Below are positions 36,692-48,879 of a stretch of 64,000 nt of DNA, one piece after another. Numbering within the stretch: the first letter of the stretch is position 1; the number at the start of each line of letters is the position of its first letter. This DNA is from Zeugodacus cucurbitae (taxonomy: Eukaryota > Arthropoda > Insecta > Diptera > Tephritidae): NCBI RefSeq assembly GCF_028554725.1, contig NC_071669.1, forward strand, positions 57,516,501 through 57,580,500, read 5' to 3'. The notes under the pieces are model-generated. The model was not told the DNA's origin and did no database searches. It saw only the letters and a list, made by a program, of their open reading frames with translations. The translations under genes and the position numbers were made by a program.

Positions 36692-39600
36692 ATCGCATGC
36701 GACTAAGTCATCTTGGCAATAGTTTGGAGAGACTTTAATCTGTCTTAGTTTTTAGAAATAGGAAAAAGTTGCACGGAGCCAAATCATACAGTTTCCGTTA
36801 ATTTTTGAATACTCTACGTATGTGCAATAATAATCAATCTTAAACTGGTATTCCCGATTGGTTAATTTGGGCAGGCTCCATTTAGGATATATTCAGAATC
36901 TATTAGAGATTATTTATGGATTGAACAGTTATTGATGATATGCTTCAATTAGCGCCATCAGTTAGGCTCGTTTTACGAAATATTCTGACCCAATTTTGTA
37001 AGGCTTTCAGAAGGTCATCAGCTTTGGAATCTATACAATTTTCGATATGATTAAGTCATCGTGCGTGAATTTTATTAGTCGGAATTGTTTGCTTTCAGGT
37101 TTACGAACACTAATTACATTTTTGAATGGATTACTTTCCTCCTTTTGCTTTCGTAAAGGACATAAGACTTTGTTTAAATGACAATTATAGGAAATAGATC
37201 CAGAAAGACACGAGTACTTAGTAAAAATAGATTCTTCTTTACTGAATTTGATAAGATTGCTGTCTAAACTAATTACAATGAAAATACTCATTGATTGTCC
37301 TTTTAATAAGTTCATTTACGATTCATGTCATTAGAGCTTAGAAATAGTTTTGCAACAAGAAAGGCTTTATTGGTATGAGTTTTGTCGAACTAAACGGAAT
37401 TAAGAGAATAGATCTAAATTGGGAGATGTAGTATTTACTTTTAATTGTTGAGCTGAAAGCTTGTACAAAAAGTTTTGCTTATAAAGCTTTTAAAAGCTCT
37501 TAGGATATTTTTGGAAACTGCATAGTTTTACAGATTACCTGTGTTGAGTGTTTGTCAATGATATAGTGAGCCGAGCGTTTCAATTTTAATATATATAACA
37601 GTTTTCTCAGAAAAGCTTTCACTAAAAGTTCAACATTCCTTAATAGGCTAACCAAACCGACCAACAAAAACGTTTACTTGTCAGATAATCTCGAGAAGTT
37701 CTACACTAATAGAGTAGTAGATGAGATGTTTGGTTTGCGAGCAAAGAGCAAATTCAGGTGCATGTAACTAAATTATTGAAATCATTACAACACCAAAGCA
37801 AATGCAATGATTTATTTGTTAATATATATGTACTACAGATGTAATAGTGCCTAAAGACCCCCACATATGTGTTGCTAAGACTCCACACTCCGCACACAAT
37901 GCAACTCTGCTCGACATTAGAGTGCTTTCTTGCCATGACATTTCCAATTCAGTTTGCGGTTTCGTTGGGCACTACGTATCCTACCGATGAGGCCGGAAGC
38001 AAGCGGCTGGGTGACAATCGCTTAGGCGACAGTGTAAATAGAAGGTGTTTAATACGCATTTTTGCGGTTACTGGAGGGGGGTTGACTGGCTGCAACAACT
38101 GCACCAATGGTAGGGAAGCAAGCAACAGCATGAGAAGACGTAGTGCATTTGACACTGACAGTTGATGGCTGCCAGGCTGGCTGGAGGTTAGGAGCAGCAT
38201 GGCAGCATACATGACACAAGCGGCATACGCTCAAGACAGGTCGACAGTTTGACGTTTGGAGCTTAGGGGTACTACTACATACGTGTTGCATACTTGTAAC
38301 TCGGGCTGCAGCTTTTTGCTGCTGCTGCTGCTACAATACACGGGTGCTGTTGTTGTGCTTCCTATATTGTTGTTGTAACAACACATTACATCGCTGTCAG
38401 TTTACAAGGTACCTTCTTCTACTTAGATACCTACATACATCTATTTGTGGGTGCCTCTTTGTGCTTTTGTGCCCTTGTTTGTGCCTCGTTTGCCGCAACA
38501 TCCTGCGCTTCCTTCGCGCTGATTTCGGCATAATAACACACGTACAACATACAGTGAGAAACATTCAGCAGCAAAGCCGCTTCGGCTTTTTGTCAGTCAA
38601 CAGTTATGCGAGCGCGCACAATTTCCTGCTCGAGTGCGATGTGGAATGTGCATTCATTGTGGCCCACAATCATTCGCATGTCTCGCTGACACAACACATG
38701 CCGCATGCCGCATTCCGCTTGCCACATGCCACATACCGCCTCGCCGCCGCTTGTGCGCGCTTCACTGCCTCTTGTCATTTTTCCTTTTACGCTCTTTCAT
38801 TATGTAAATGATTTGCGCTTTGTTTTCGCTGCTTTGGCGGCATTCATTTGCATAAGCTGCCGCTGGAGCAGCTTCCTCCACCGACGACGACGAGCCCACA
38901 CCCTTGCGGCGCGATTGCCTTCCTGCCGCTGCGGTGGCGCATAAGTGACAGTCGTAGCTTGTTAGGTCGGGCGGCGGCTGTTTCGCTCATTGCGGTCGCT
39001 CTCTACCGAAAAAGCTGCTGCTGTTTAAATTTCACAAATGGATTTGACAAAAAACCACATCTTCAACACATAACATACATACATACATATATCTGTGTAT
39101 ATATACATATATATTTGCTCGTTTAATCGTGTGCTGTCGCTGTGTCTCCTTGGTACGCTTGCTTGTAAACCTCAACTTGAGATGAGAGTATCCACTTTAG
39201 GTAGTAGGTTGTAGGCTCTTCTTATTTTCTTTAGTCTTTAGTTTAGATTTATATTCTTTAGCCATCCGTTAGTGGTGTTGCCACATGCCACATATACTCG
39301 TACAGTATCTTTGTTTTGTATGTATCTCGGTTTATCGGCTTTATTCTTCCACTTGAGCGTTTGCCAGCGTGTGTCTATGTAAATGTTATGTGTGCAAGGT
39401 TCACCTATTTAGTAGAGTGTCATTAAAGGAAGTGGACTCTTCGCTGGCTGTCAGTACTTTTATGTAGTCCTTGATAAATGCATAGCTTTACACTGGGAAA
39501 AATTATTATAGGGTTCTCGATCTCCGGTTTGGTTTTTGATAATCCATAATTGATCTATACAATCAGATCAGTAGATCGTTTACAAATTTAGACCGAACAC

Positions 39601-41424
39601 TCGTTTATGAGTTAGTAACAGAAGTGGATATAATTGAAGGTTTCAAAAATACTGAATTTTACGAAGTGACAACCTCTTTCTCTTTCATTAAAAACGGGTA
39701 ACGACGGATGACGATCTCGATCGAAACAACTAGATCAGTTATAGATCCCGCAAAGAACACAACTGAAAATCCGTTCCCAAGACGGTTGTATATAAGTAAA
39801 CTCAACGGGCCCTGATTTATATCCATACAAGGGCTGTTAGGTCGTCAGTACTCCTCAAGTTTCTTTAAGGGAATCTTTGCTATCGTGGAGCAACAATAAC
39901 AACAAAGTCAAATAGCTAACAAAATTAAAAAAGATAGAGAAACGACTTCATAAACAATGAGATTTTGTTTTGATAGCCATTGTAGGATTATAGTTTTTCT
40001 AAAAATGATACGGACTGAATTCCGTTATTGAAAAATATTCCGAAAAAAATGGTGATTTATGTGGCAAATCTTCTATAAGTCTTTTATCAAGCTTTTTCCG
40101 CAGTTTGACAAGACTTTGAGAATATTTTCATTGTTACACTCGAATGAAATAAAGGGCCTTGACCTATAGGGAATTTACATTTACATTCATAAAGGAACTT
40201 TTTTAATTTTCTTTTATGAGACCCTAGCTGTCGCAGATAATATGGAGACCTCCATAAATTTTCTGTTTTCAATCTGAATCTCAAAATAGTCCCCGTGGAA
40301 TAATACAACATTAAAGAATGAGGCGAAAGATCTCCAGAAGGTTGCATACTAGAAATCAAGCAATGAACTAAGTTTTTAAGATTATGTCAGAAGACTATTG
40401 TGAATTTTTGTGGATTAAATAAGTACGACTTTGATTTGAATTTTGATAAGAACTTGCGGCGATTAGACTATTTCAAGCACTTGGAGACCGTTCCCAGAAA
40501 TAAATAGGGTTCATTGAATATGTATGCCCTGATACTAGAAGCAGATACTATAGGTTTTATATTAAGACGGTCAAGAAATTAACGATCCAACGGCTTCTGC
40601 TGTTATCAGTGACCAATAAGATAAGTGAGTAAATAAGATTTCAAAAAAAAAAATTTTTTTTTGATTATACACCAAGACCTTACAGTCAAAAATTGGTCTT
40701 AAATGAAGCTTTCGGATATAAGAAATTTTTATTCGTTGCTATAATCTAAACATTTTAATTTCCGCCGAACAGCAGACAAAAACATCCTAACCAAATCGGT
40801 CATATAATGAGGTCTTATAATATTTTTCGACAGATATATAGTAACATCAGATAGATATATATATCATCTATGAGACAAGCGATAGGTAGCACTACTCGGA
40901 TTGAAGATTGGGTTTCTTGGAGATCGGTAGAGACACTTGATAAACTCAGGAACTGCATAAAGAAAGTTTTACGCTTGACGGGTTTTCTTTGGAAGACCCG
41001 GCAAGCAGTCTCCTCGGGTCTCTCCAAGCTACTCTAGCAACTCATCTAGCTGATTTTCTTTCACCTCCATTGGAAAAATTCCTGCACCGTGTACGCACAT
41101 AAGCCATGATGATAAAAGCACTTTCAGGAAGGTTTCATTTTACCATTCAGCATAACAAAGAGCATTTGGTGGCTTTCTTTGTTGCCATACAGCTCAGCCG
41201 CTCACCTCGGCGCTTCGACTACTGCAACGCTACTTACGAGCAAATTCATTTGTTCACCTTTCATGCGTTTTTTTTGCGTTTGTATTTTCTGTATTTTATA
41301 TTTTGAAATTTCTCACCGACTACATTGTTGTTGTTGTTGTTGAGGGTACCCAAGCTACCTGGCTTATGTTGTACACTTTTATCCTTGATTCTATTTTAAA
41401 GGATTGATGCTCGAGCACACTATA

Positions 41425-41444
41425 AGTGAGTGAGTGAGTGAGTG
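41425..41444 (+). repeat. (AGTG)n microsatellite
   Basis: Five tandem GTGA units within intron sequence. Confidence 0.9.
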
Positions 41445-42541
41445 AATAGCGAGTAAGTGAGCCAAATTTAAATTGTGCGATGGCGGTTACGACGTGGCGC
41501 AAAAGGTCCTTGAGGTGTACGAGGTGCACGTGGTACACTCGTCGTATACGCAGGCGAGGTTCTTCTCGAGTACAACAACACGCACACACACTGATACGAA
41601 ATACGAAATTTGTGAAAGCTTAACTTGCTTTTCGTGCTGCCATCTCTATAAGAGAGTATGAGTGTGTGTTGGTGAGCGCGTGCACCAACGGTTTGTTTGT
41701 ATAGCCTTTTGACATTTCGTTGACGTTGTGGCAAATTTAGTGCCACTTTTGTAAATTTATTTCAACCGCTTGCCTGCGCTTGTGCAAACGGCTGCAGCGC
41801 CATGACTGGCAATGCTATTCTTCTTGTTATTATTTCATTATGGCTTTGAATGGTTGAATATGCGACGCTTTTTTTTTGTTTTGGTTTTGTCTCTCATCTA
41901 TTCTTAGCGCAGCTATTGAGGAGCAGCGCATTTCTGCCTTTCTTTCTACTCTTTTTGCGCTCTGTTGTTTGTCGTAAGACTGCTTGTAGTAAGTTGCATT
42001 TTCGTGGCGCTTGAGTATTAAAAATACAAATGTCCTTTCGTGTGCCAAGCGTAGCATAACTTAGCTGCTGCGTGGCCTTTGCACTTAAGTTTCTCCGTTT
42101 TTTTTCTTTCTCTCTCGCTCTGTGTAGACGTAAGTGTGCTTAATTGTGTGAACTGCATCGTGAAATGTTTAAGTGTATTGTCATTAGTTGGCTAAGGAGG
42201 TGGCATGAATGGTGCATTGGTGCGGTGACAAAGCTGAATTTTAATTTCATGCATTTTTAGAAAGCAAAAATCTCAAATATATATTCAGTAATTTTGAGTA
42301 ACTTATTTGTTGTTGCTATTCCAACATCTTAAAATTATTACTAAAAAACTGATAAATCATGTTACTGTGTCAATGTCGTGCTATAATTCCTAATTTTACA
42401 GGCTACGAAGATACCCTTACTCCCAAAAAGCTGTGGTCAATGGGTTTGTACTAAACTTTCTATTTAATTAAAAATTAAAATTTTAATTTTTCCTATAGTA
42501 ATTGAGATTAAGAAAGTTCAAATATTAAACATTATACTGTA

Positions 42542-43388
42542 CAGCTCCTGGCGTACGCCGATGATATTGATATCATCGGAAGCAACAACCGCGCCGTTTG
42601 TTCTGCTTTTTCCCGCATGGATAAGGAGGCGAAGCGAATGGGTCTGGAGGTGAATGAGGACAAGACGAAATATCTCCTGTCATCAAACAAACAGTCGGCG
42701 CATTCGCGTCTTGGCTCCCACGTCACTGTTGACAGTCATAACTTCGAGGTCGTAGATAATTTCGTATACCTGGGAACCAGCATCAACAACACGAACAATG
42801 TCAGCCTCGAAATCCAGCGCAGAATAACTCTTGCCAACAGGTGCTACTTTGGACTGAGTAGGCAATTGAACAGTAAAGTCCTCTCTCGACGAACCAAAAT
42901 CAAGCTCTACAAGTCGCTTATCATTCCCGTCCTGCTTTACGGTGTAGAAGCTTGGACGATGTCAACATCAGATGAGACGACACTAGGAGTTTTCGAGAGG
43001 AAAATTTTGCGCAAGATTTATGGTCCTCAGAACATTGGCAACGGCGAATACCGCAGACGATGGAACGATGAGCTGTACGAGTTATACGACGACATTGACA
43101 TAGTTCAGCGAATAAAAAGACAGCGGCTACGCTGGCTAGGTCATGTTGTCCGAATGGACGAAAACACTCCAGCCCTGAAAGTGTTCGATGCAGTACCCGC
43201 CGGAGGAAGCCGAGGAAGGGGAAGGCCTCCACTCCGTTGGAGGGACCAGGTGGAGAGCGACCTGGTTACACTTGGGATCTCCAACTGGCGCCGAACTGCG
43301 AAGGAGAGAGACAGGTGGCGCATTATCGTCGATTCGGCTATAACCGGCTAAACGGTTGCAACGCCAATCACATACATACATACATACT
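42542..43388 (+). pseudogene. RTE-type LINE reverse transcriptase, 3' part
   Basis: An open frame of 269 codons runs from the truncation point to the stop at 43349-43351. It starts inside the catalytic palm: QLLAYADDIDIIG carries the two Asp of the YADD box. It then shows MGLEVNEDKTKYLL, NFVYLGTSINNTN, a thumb region (SLIIPVLLYGVEAW) and the C-terminal block RLRWLGHVVRMDENTPALKV. The element ends in a CATA microsatellite (43369-43387), typical of RTE 3' ends. It lacks the endonuclease and most of the reverse transcriptase, so it is a dead-on-arrival 5' truncation. The intact frame indicates a fairly recent insertion. Confidence 0.9.
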
Positions 43389-43503
43389 TTGAGATCTCTG
43401 GAATAATTTATTTGAAGCCAGATTGGCTAAGGTCGGACTCAGACTACTTTCAGCGGGTAATTTAAAGTTATGTGTTATAAGCGTTATTGATTGAATAGTT
43501 GAA

Positions 43504-43614
43504 AAGGCAGTTCGAAGGACTAAGTTTCTGACCGTGAGCTATCAATCTTGCCATTGATAATCAATCTTACCATTGATAGCTCACGGTCAGAAACTTAGTC
43601 CTTCGAACTGCCTT
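43504..43614. repeat. perfect palindrome, 43-bp arms
   Basis: Left arm 43504-43546 (AAGGCAGTTCGAAGGACTAA..) is exactly complementary to right arm 43572-43614. They are separated by a 25-base spacer. The spacer repeats the ATCAATCTT(G/A)CCATTGAT motif of the arm tip, so the centre is itself two small hairpins in tandem. No mismatch in either arm was seen. Confidence 0.95.
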
Positions 43615-44447
43615 CGCCGCTATTTGTGATCTGTGATTTTCCCTACCACAGTTCCATTTCTCCTAAAATTATACATTTTTTAATCTGTCCACTACCGTTC
43701 ATTAATTTTAAGGCGATTACCTTCGTTGTTGCAATTACATCCTTTACTTTCAGCAGCCTTTAAAGGGAATGAACGATCTCGGCATAAGAATACTTGTGAC
43801 AACTTTGTGTCTGGACACTCCAGTATCAGTATTTTCGCGAAAAGCCACAGTAAATGGTACTACATTTTTATAAAACCTTGTTTGGATTGATGGACACAGA
43901 AGATTAGGTAATGAACTCTGCATTGTTGTAGCATTATTAGCAGTACGATGATCTACAATTTTCAGTATTTCCCTATTAGAAGAACCCTTTCGATCTTGGC
44001 ATCATCGGAGATATTTTTTCTATGGAAAAAAATTGCGTCTTAAAATTTATGTGTCTCCAAAGCAATTTTCTTTCTCGAGATATTATCTATATTACAAAAT
44101 TTTCGGAGTAGTCGAATTTATCGAGAATAGATGTATCTTTTCATAATTTTTTTATGCACTCAAATCTGAAATATCTGCTCGGGATTGGATTATATCAAAT
44201 TCTAGTCATAAAAAATCACTGAAGGAATTATGGAATCATAATAAAAATTAATAAAAAATTTGATAATTCGTATTGACTAAAAATTTGTAATCTTTCGTGG
44301 AAATAGTGAAATATTTATAAGGAGTGGACGTTGAGAGAAATTACTATAATATTCTAAAATTCAAAATTTGAATAATTTAAAAAAACTGAAGGGAATACTT
44401 TGCTACTATATATTTGGGCCAAAATGTAAACATTTTGTAAGGAGTGT

Positions 44448-44799
44448 TAACGGGTCACAGTCTGATTTGGAGACACGCCAGCAGACTGGGGATACCTTTC
44501 AACGATTACTGCAGAAGCTGCCAAGAAGTAGAAGAAGAAGAAACGATAACATACCTTATATGTGGATGTAAAGCTCTGTATAGGAAAAGAATCGCAACTA
44601 TTGGATGCGTTTTCCTCGATGATGTGGGCGAAGTTACACATATCAAACTGTGTGAACTATTTCACATTATCAAGACCACAGGCTGGCTCAAAGAGAGCTT
44701 AATAGTGTGAGGGGATCACAGTCCCGGTGGTGTTACAATGGGGCTTCCAAAGGCCTAAGTGTGTCGATTGACAACCACTGAACCTAATCTAACCTAACC
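44448..44799 (+). pseudogene. LINE 3' end with CCTAA tail and 10-bp target-site duplication
   Basis: It encodes the Cys-rich C terminus of an RNase H-bearing non-LTR element: GHSLIWRHASRLGIPFNDYC, then RSCQEVEEEETITYLICGCK and ALYRKRIATIG. The stop is followed by a 3' UTR (GGGGATCACAGTCCCGGTGG) and the tail AACCTAATCTAACCTAACC. TAAGGAGTGT lies immediately on both sides (44438-44447 and 44800-44809), giving precise insertion limits. Only about 350 bases were inserted. Same family as 19858-20600. Confidence 0.92.
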
Positions 44800-44996
44800 T
44801 AAGGAGTGTCTTTCGCATACCTTCATAAACAAGAACTTTATAGCTTAAAATTCGCTAGGCAATCTATCCCTAATATCAATTGATGTTTTTCTTTGTGTGT
44901 TATGTAAATAATCTGATCATCTAATCATTCTTGTATGTACCTTAATTATAATTTTATTTGCTTTCTGCCTAAATGTAGGCAACAATTTATTAAAGA

Positions 44997-45597
44997 GTTA
45001 GATGGGTTTCAAAATTTCAAAAAAATGTTTGTCTTTTAAATAGTACAATATGTTTAAAATATTATCCAAAAATATCAAAACTCTAAAAGATAGACCCTTT
45101 GGAAGTTCTGCCCATCAGCAACGTCAGTTTGAATGGAAAACACACCTTTTTCAGTCGGTGGACACGATTTCACGAAAAGTTATGAAGCGATTTTGTTCAA
45201 ATTTTGCATACATCTTTGGAATAACATTATCTAGTTAATGAACAAATGTTTTTATTTTATTTTTAATTTCAATTATTTTTTTCGTTCCAACTTATGGCGA
45301 AGATATTACCAAACATTTGAGTTTTTTGGTTAAAAGTTTGGCAAAAAATTGAAATTTTAATATTAATTCTACCCCCCTTCAACAATGGGGGTATTATGAA
45401 GTTGCCGTCTTGATGGAAACGTATCATCGAACGAAACGACGCATATTTGAACTAAATCCGATCACTCTAACACTTTTTATAAAGCATTGAATAAAGACCA
45501 AAAAAGCGGAAGCGGAGATATTTGCCAACCTAATATTTTATATTTAAAAAAAAAAATTTAAAAATACCCTTCTTCCAACCTCTGAAACCCACCTAAC
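44997..45597. mobile_element. small TIR element (about 600 bp)
   Basis: The ends are GTTAGATGGGTTTCA and the inverse of GTTAGGTGGGTTTCA, 15-base inverted repeats with one mismatch. The interior has no long frame and contains the mariner 3' end at 45386-45533. Superfamily and target duplication were not determined. Confidence 0.65.
45386..45533 (+). mobile_element. mariner 3' terminal fragment
   Basis: GGTATTATGAAGTTGCCGTC to GGAGATATTTGCCAACCTAA matches the end of the 27130-27633 mariner. Reversed, the terminus reads TTAGGTTGGCAAATATCTCC, a typical mariner inverted repeat, and is followed by TA. Only the last 148 bases are present. Confidence 0.85.
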
Positions 45598-46578
45598 AAT
45601 TTTAAACACATTTTCTGATTATCAGCTAAAACATTACTATATTTAGGGAGGTAAAGATTGAACAAAAGTTTAGGTAACATAAATTATTTCTAAAAATACT
45701 TATTAAAAAAGGTAACGTTTCTTGGAATGAAGTAGAAAGCTTATAAGCGAATCTTGTAATATAAAGTTTTTAAGGTATTCTATTTTAAATACTTAATTTG
45801 TTATAATAATAAAAAATGGATCTTGTTGCTAAATATTTATATAAAATTTTAACAAAAATGTGTTTTCTAAGTAAAAATGGCGTGAAAAGCCAAAAACATG
45901 CTGCATATATACAAGTGCTTAAGAACATATAGAGAATGTCTGCAAACTTAAAGAACACAAAAGAATGCAACAACAAAAAAAAAAGAAAATTTGAATGTTT
46001 ATGCAATTCTCACCCAGTTTCGGAATACTTAAAGACAATTTTGCACATACCAAGACCCCACCAAATGAACGTGTGTGAACCCATGAGTATATATGTATAT
46101 AGGGAGACTTAAATATATATGTATGCACATATGGTAGGTAAAACATTAACGCAATAGCAAGCAACCCAAAGGCACACACACACCCACACACGAATGAACG
46201 CAAATGCTAAGTTATGGAGCAAGTTGCAGATTAATTTTATTATTTTTTATTTCATGTCTTTTTTTATTTTATTTTTTAAAACTCTTAAGTTTTACGTGCA
46301 ATTTTCCGGCACATGTGCGTCCACAGCAACAACAAGAACAGCTATAAACGCAGTTGAAAGTTCATTCTACTGGCAATCAGCAACAACTTTATACTTCATA
46401 CTCATGTGTGGGCGTTCGGTGCTTTGGTGCTTGCAGTTGGTCACATGTTTATATTCACATATGTAGATAGATACATATACATATATATAGGTAGTTAAAA
46501 GTGTATGCGTATGTGTAGCTGTGTAGATGTGAACATGAGTGTGTGTATGCATGAGGAGATCGTTAGCCTTACACGTAC

Positions 46579-46739
46579 CTGCTCTGCGGTCTTGAGAAGA
46601 TTCTCAATTTCGAAACTGCTTGTACGTGAGGTCGGCTTGACGGTGGCGGCTGCGACCATTTGTGCTGGTGTCGGTTCAACGGATGATGGTGCCGGTGAGC
46701 TTTCGGCCTCAGGTGAATATAAATCTTTACCGGTGCCAT
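46579..46739 (-). CDS. sif: still life (sif) exon, linker before DH domain
   Basis: Minus-strand exon of 161 bases with acceptor TTTCACAG and donor GTACGT. It encodes NGTGKDLYSPEAESSPAPSS, VEPTPAQMVAAATVKPTSRT and SSFEIENLLKTAEQ. This is a Pro/Ser/Ala-rich, probably disordered linker ending in a helical segment next to the DH domain. The frame is fixed by phase: the Asn codon is shared with the upstream exon, and Q ends in phase 0 before ETRKSS. A longer open frame in another register is a shadow. Linker sequence is less conserved than the DH domain, so the limits rest mainly on splice signals and phase. Confidence 0.88.
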
Positions 46740-47377
46740 CTGTGAAAGCAAAGGAAAAATGTACACAAATAAATGAGCATAATGAAGAGATATATCTAGA
46801 TAAAATATACTATGTGGGTGTGTGTGTGTGCGTCTGTGTAAGTGCCAGTGCGGTTGGTAGTCCATATGTGTCTGTGGAGTTGAAAGCAAGTGGTTGCACA
46901 AAGTGCAGATCTTCGCAGGTTCGCATGTATGAGAGTGTGTTTGAATGCACACTTTTGGTTTCAGATATACTATACACATAACGGGTTTCTGTGTGTGTGT
47001 GTATTCTTGTAGTTTTGCAAATCTGGCATTGTTGGTCAACGCCGGTGTGTGTGTGTGCGCTCAAAAGTTTCTTTAAATCTCCACAAATCATGAAAATACT
47101 TCTTAACTCAACTTAACTTCACATAATAAATAAAACTTTATGGAGCCGTTAACTTGCCACATGGGATTTTGTTAAATATACCACTTAAAGCGAATAGAGT
47201 TTCTGGTCTCAAAACGTTTATGCCGCGTATAAATGGAAAATATTATTTTCACGATTATTTTATTGGTTATAATAATACTTTACAGTTGTCTTTATTTGGA
47301 AATTCAAATTTTAGAGAGGTAGATTACCAGACCTGCCGAAATAGAATTGGAAATTCGTTAGAATTGAAGATGTAAAC

Positions 47378-48538
47378 AATAAGTTCGGGTGTAACCGAAC
47401 ATTTTATACTCTCTGATCCGATTTTAATAATTTTTGGAACAGAGAAACACAATTAGGAGAAAAAAATTTCCTCTGAATTACATTAAAGTATCTGAAATAT
47501 TTACTAATTTTTCTGTAAAAATTTACCCTGAGGGGGGTGAGTTCTACATGTTCGATATCTGGGGCTTTGAAAAGTTATAATCCGTTTTCGACAATTTTTT
47601 CACAAGTCAAGCCAGAGATAATATGCACTATTTATGTACAGTTCCTTATGTTTACATTATAAAGTGAAGGAATGAGATGGAATTCCAAATTGAGTTATAA
47701 GGAAAGCATTCGTGGTTGTGAACCGATTTCGCCCATTTTTTATCCGTGTTATCAGAGTGTCAAGAAAATATTATATACCGAATTTCATTCGAATCGGTCG
47801 AGTAGTTCCTGAGATATGGTTCTTGACCCAAAAGTGGGCGATGCCACGCCCATTTTCCATTGTAAAAAAATCTAGGTGCAGCTTCTTTCTGCTATTTCTT
47901 CTGTAAAATTTAGTGTTTCTGAAGTTTTTCGTTAGTGAGATAACCCACTTTTAGTAATTTTTAACCTAACCTTTGTATGGAAGGTGGGCGTGGCTATTAT
48001 CCGATTTGAACTGATTTCATGGTGTGTAGTGGGGTACGGGGTACGTAAGAGAACCGTCTGCAGAAAGTGTGGTTTATATAGCTTTATTGGTTTGCGAGAT
48101 ATATACAAATAACCGATTTGGGGGCGGGGCCACGCCCACTTACCCAAAAAAATTACATCCAAATATGTCCCTTCCTAGTGCGATCCTTTATTTAAAATTT
48201 TACTTTTATAACTTTATTTACAGCTTAGTTATTACACTTTATGTGTTTTCGGTTTTCGCCATTTTGTGGGCGTGCAGTGGACCGATTTCGATCAAAAGCA
48301 ACCCTCTCACGGTTCCAAGGAATATTTGTGCCAAGTTTCGTCAAGATATCTTAATTTTTACTCAAGTTACAGCTCGCACAGACGGACAGACATCCGGATT
48401 TCAAATCTACTCGTCACCCTGATCACTTTGGTAGATATAACTCTATATCTAACTCTTTTAGTTTTAGGTGTTACAAACAACCGTTATGTGAACAAAACTG
48501 TAATACTCTCGTAGCAACTTTGTTGCGAGAGTATAAAA
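47378..48538 (-). mobile_element. DINE-1-like (HINE) element, copy 7
   Basis: It has the hairpin GTTCGGGTGTAACCGAAC, then ATTTTATACTCTC, the GGGCGTGG boxes, a GACGGACAGACATCCGG tract and the end GCAACTTTGTTGCGAGAGTATAAAA. The extreme CAAGTAAGGAAAGG end is missing. An ORF of 117 codons (48069-48422) corresponds to the shared internal frame of the family. Confidence 0.88.
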
Positions 48539-48879
48539 ATTATTTTCACTTATATCACGAATATCTCTTTTATCGCGGCTTCATCTGTTTGATATGAGAG
48601 GTAAAGGCTATACTCGTATGCTACAAAAAATTCAAATTCATTGATCATCCGAGTGACTCTAATAAGAGCTGAGTATTAATTAGTTAAACGCCTTTAATAT
48701 GGCATGCGGTTAATATGAAGATTTTTTAAGCTTTAAAAGCTTTCTCGAATCTATTAATTTCATATTCTCTGCGATTGATATTTTAAAACAATTCTGAGCT
48801 GGAGTTACGATTAGAGATGATTACATCGGTTCAAAAAATTCGGAAAGACTCTATTGGACATGAATACTAAACCTGCCGC

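Larger units (their letters stand above)
34485..46578 (-). other. intron of sif (about 12.1 kb)
   Basis: It holds a DINE-1-like copy (35553-36691), an RTE LINE end (42542-43388), a long palindrome (43504-43614), a LINE end with target-site duplication (44448-44799) and a TIR element with a mariner end (44997-45597). Bases 34550-34900 are T/GTT-rich low complexity. In 36692-42541 only microsatellites are seen. A GC-richer block at about 37860-39030 has long open frames on both strands but no recognisable protein. Confidence 0.85.

Noticed and set aside
38344..38811. 155-codon open frame on the plus strand
   Set aside because: Cys/Leu-rich translation without domain or repeat pattern, overlapping equally open frames on the other strand; explained by local base composition.
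44781..44802. Possible interstitial telomere repeat (CCTAA)
   Set aside because: It is inside the target-site duplications of a LINE insertion, so it is the element's tail.
46569..47039. 156-codon minus-strand frame across the exon at 46579-46739
   Set aside because: It reads the exon in the wrong register. Phase with the neighbouring exons and the SFEIENLLKTAEQ segment fix the other frame.
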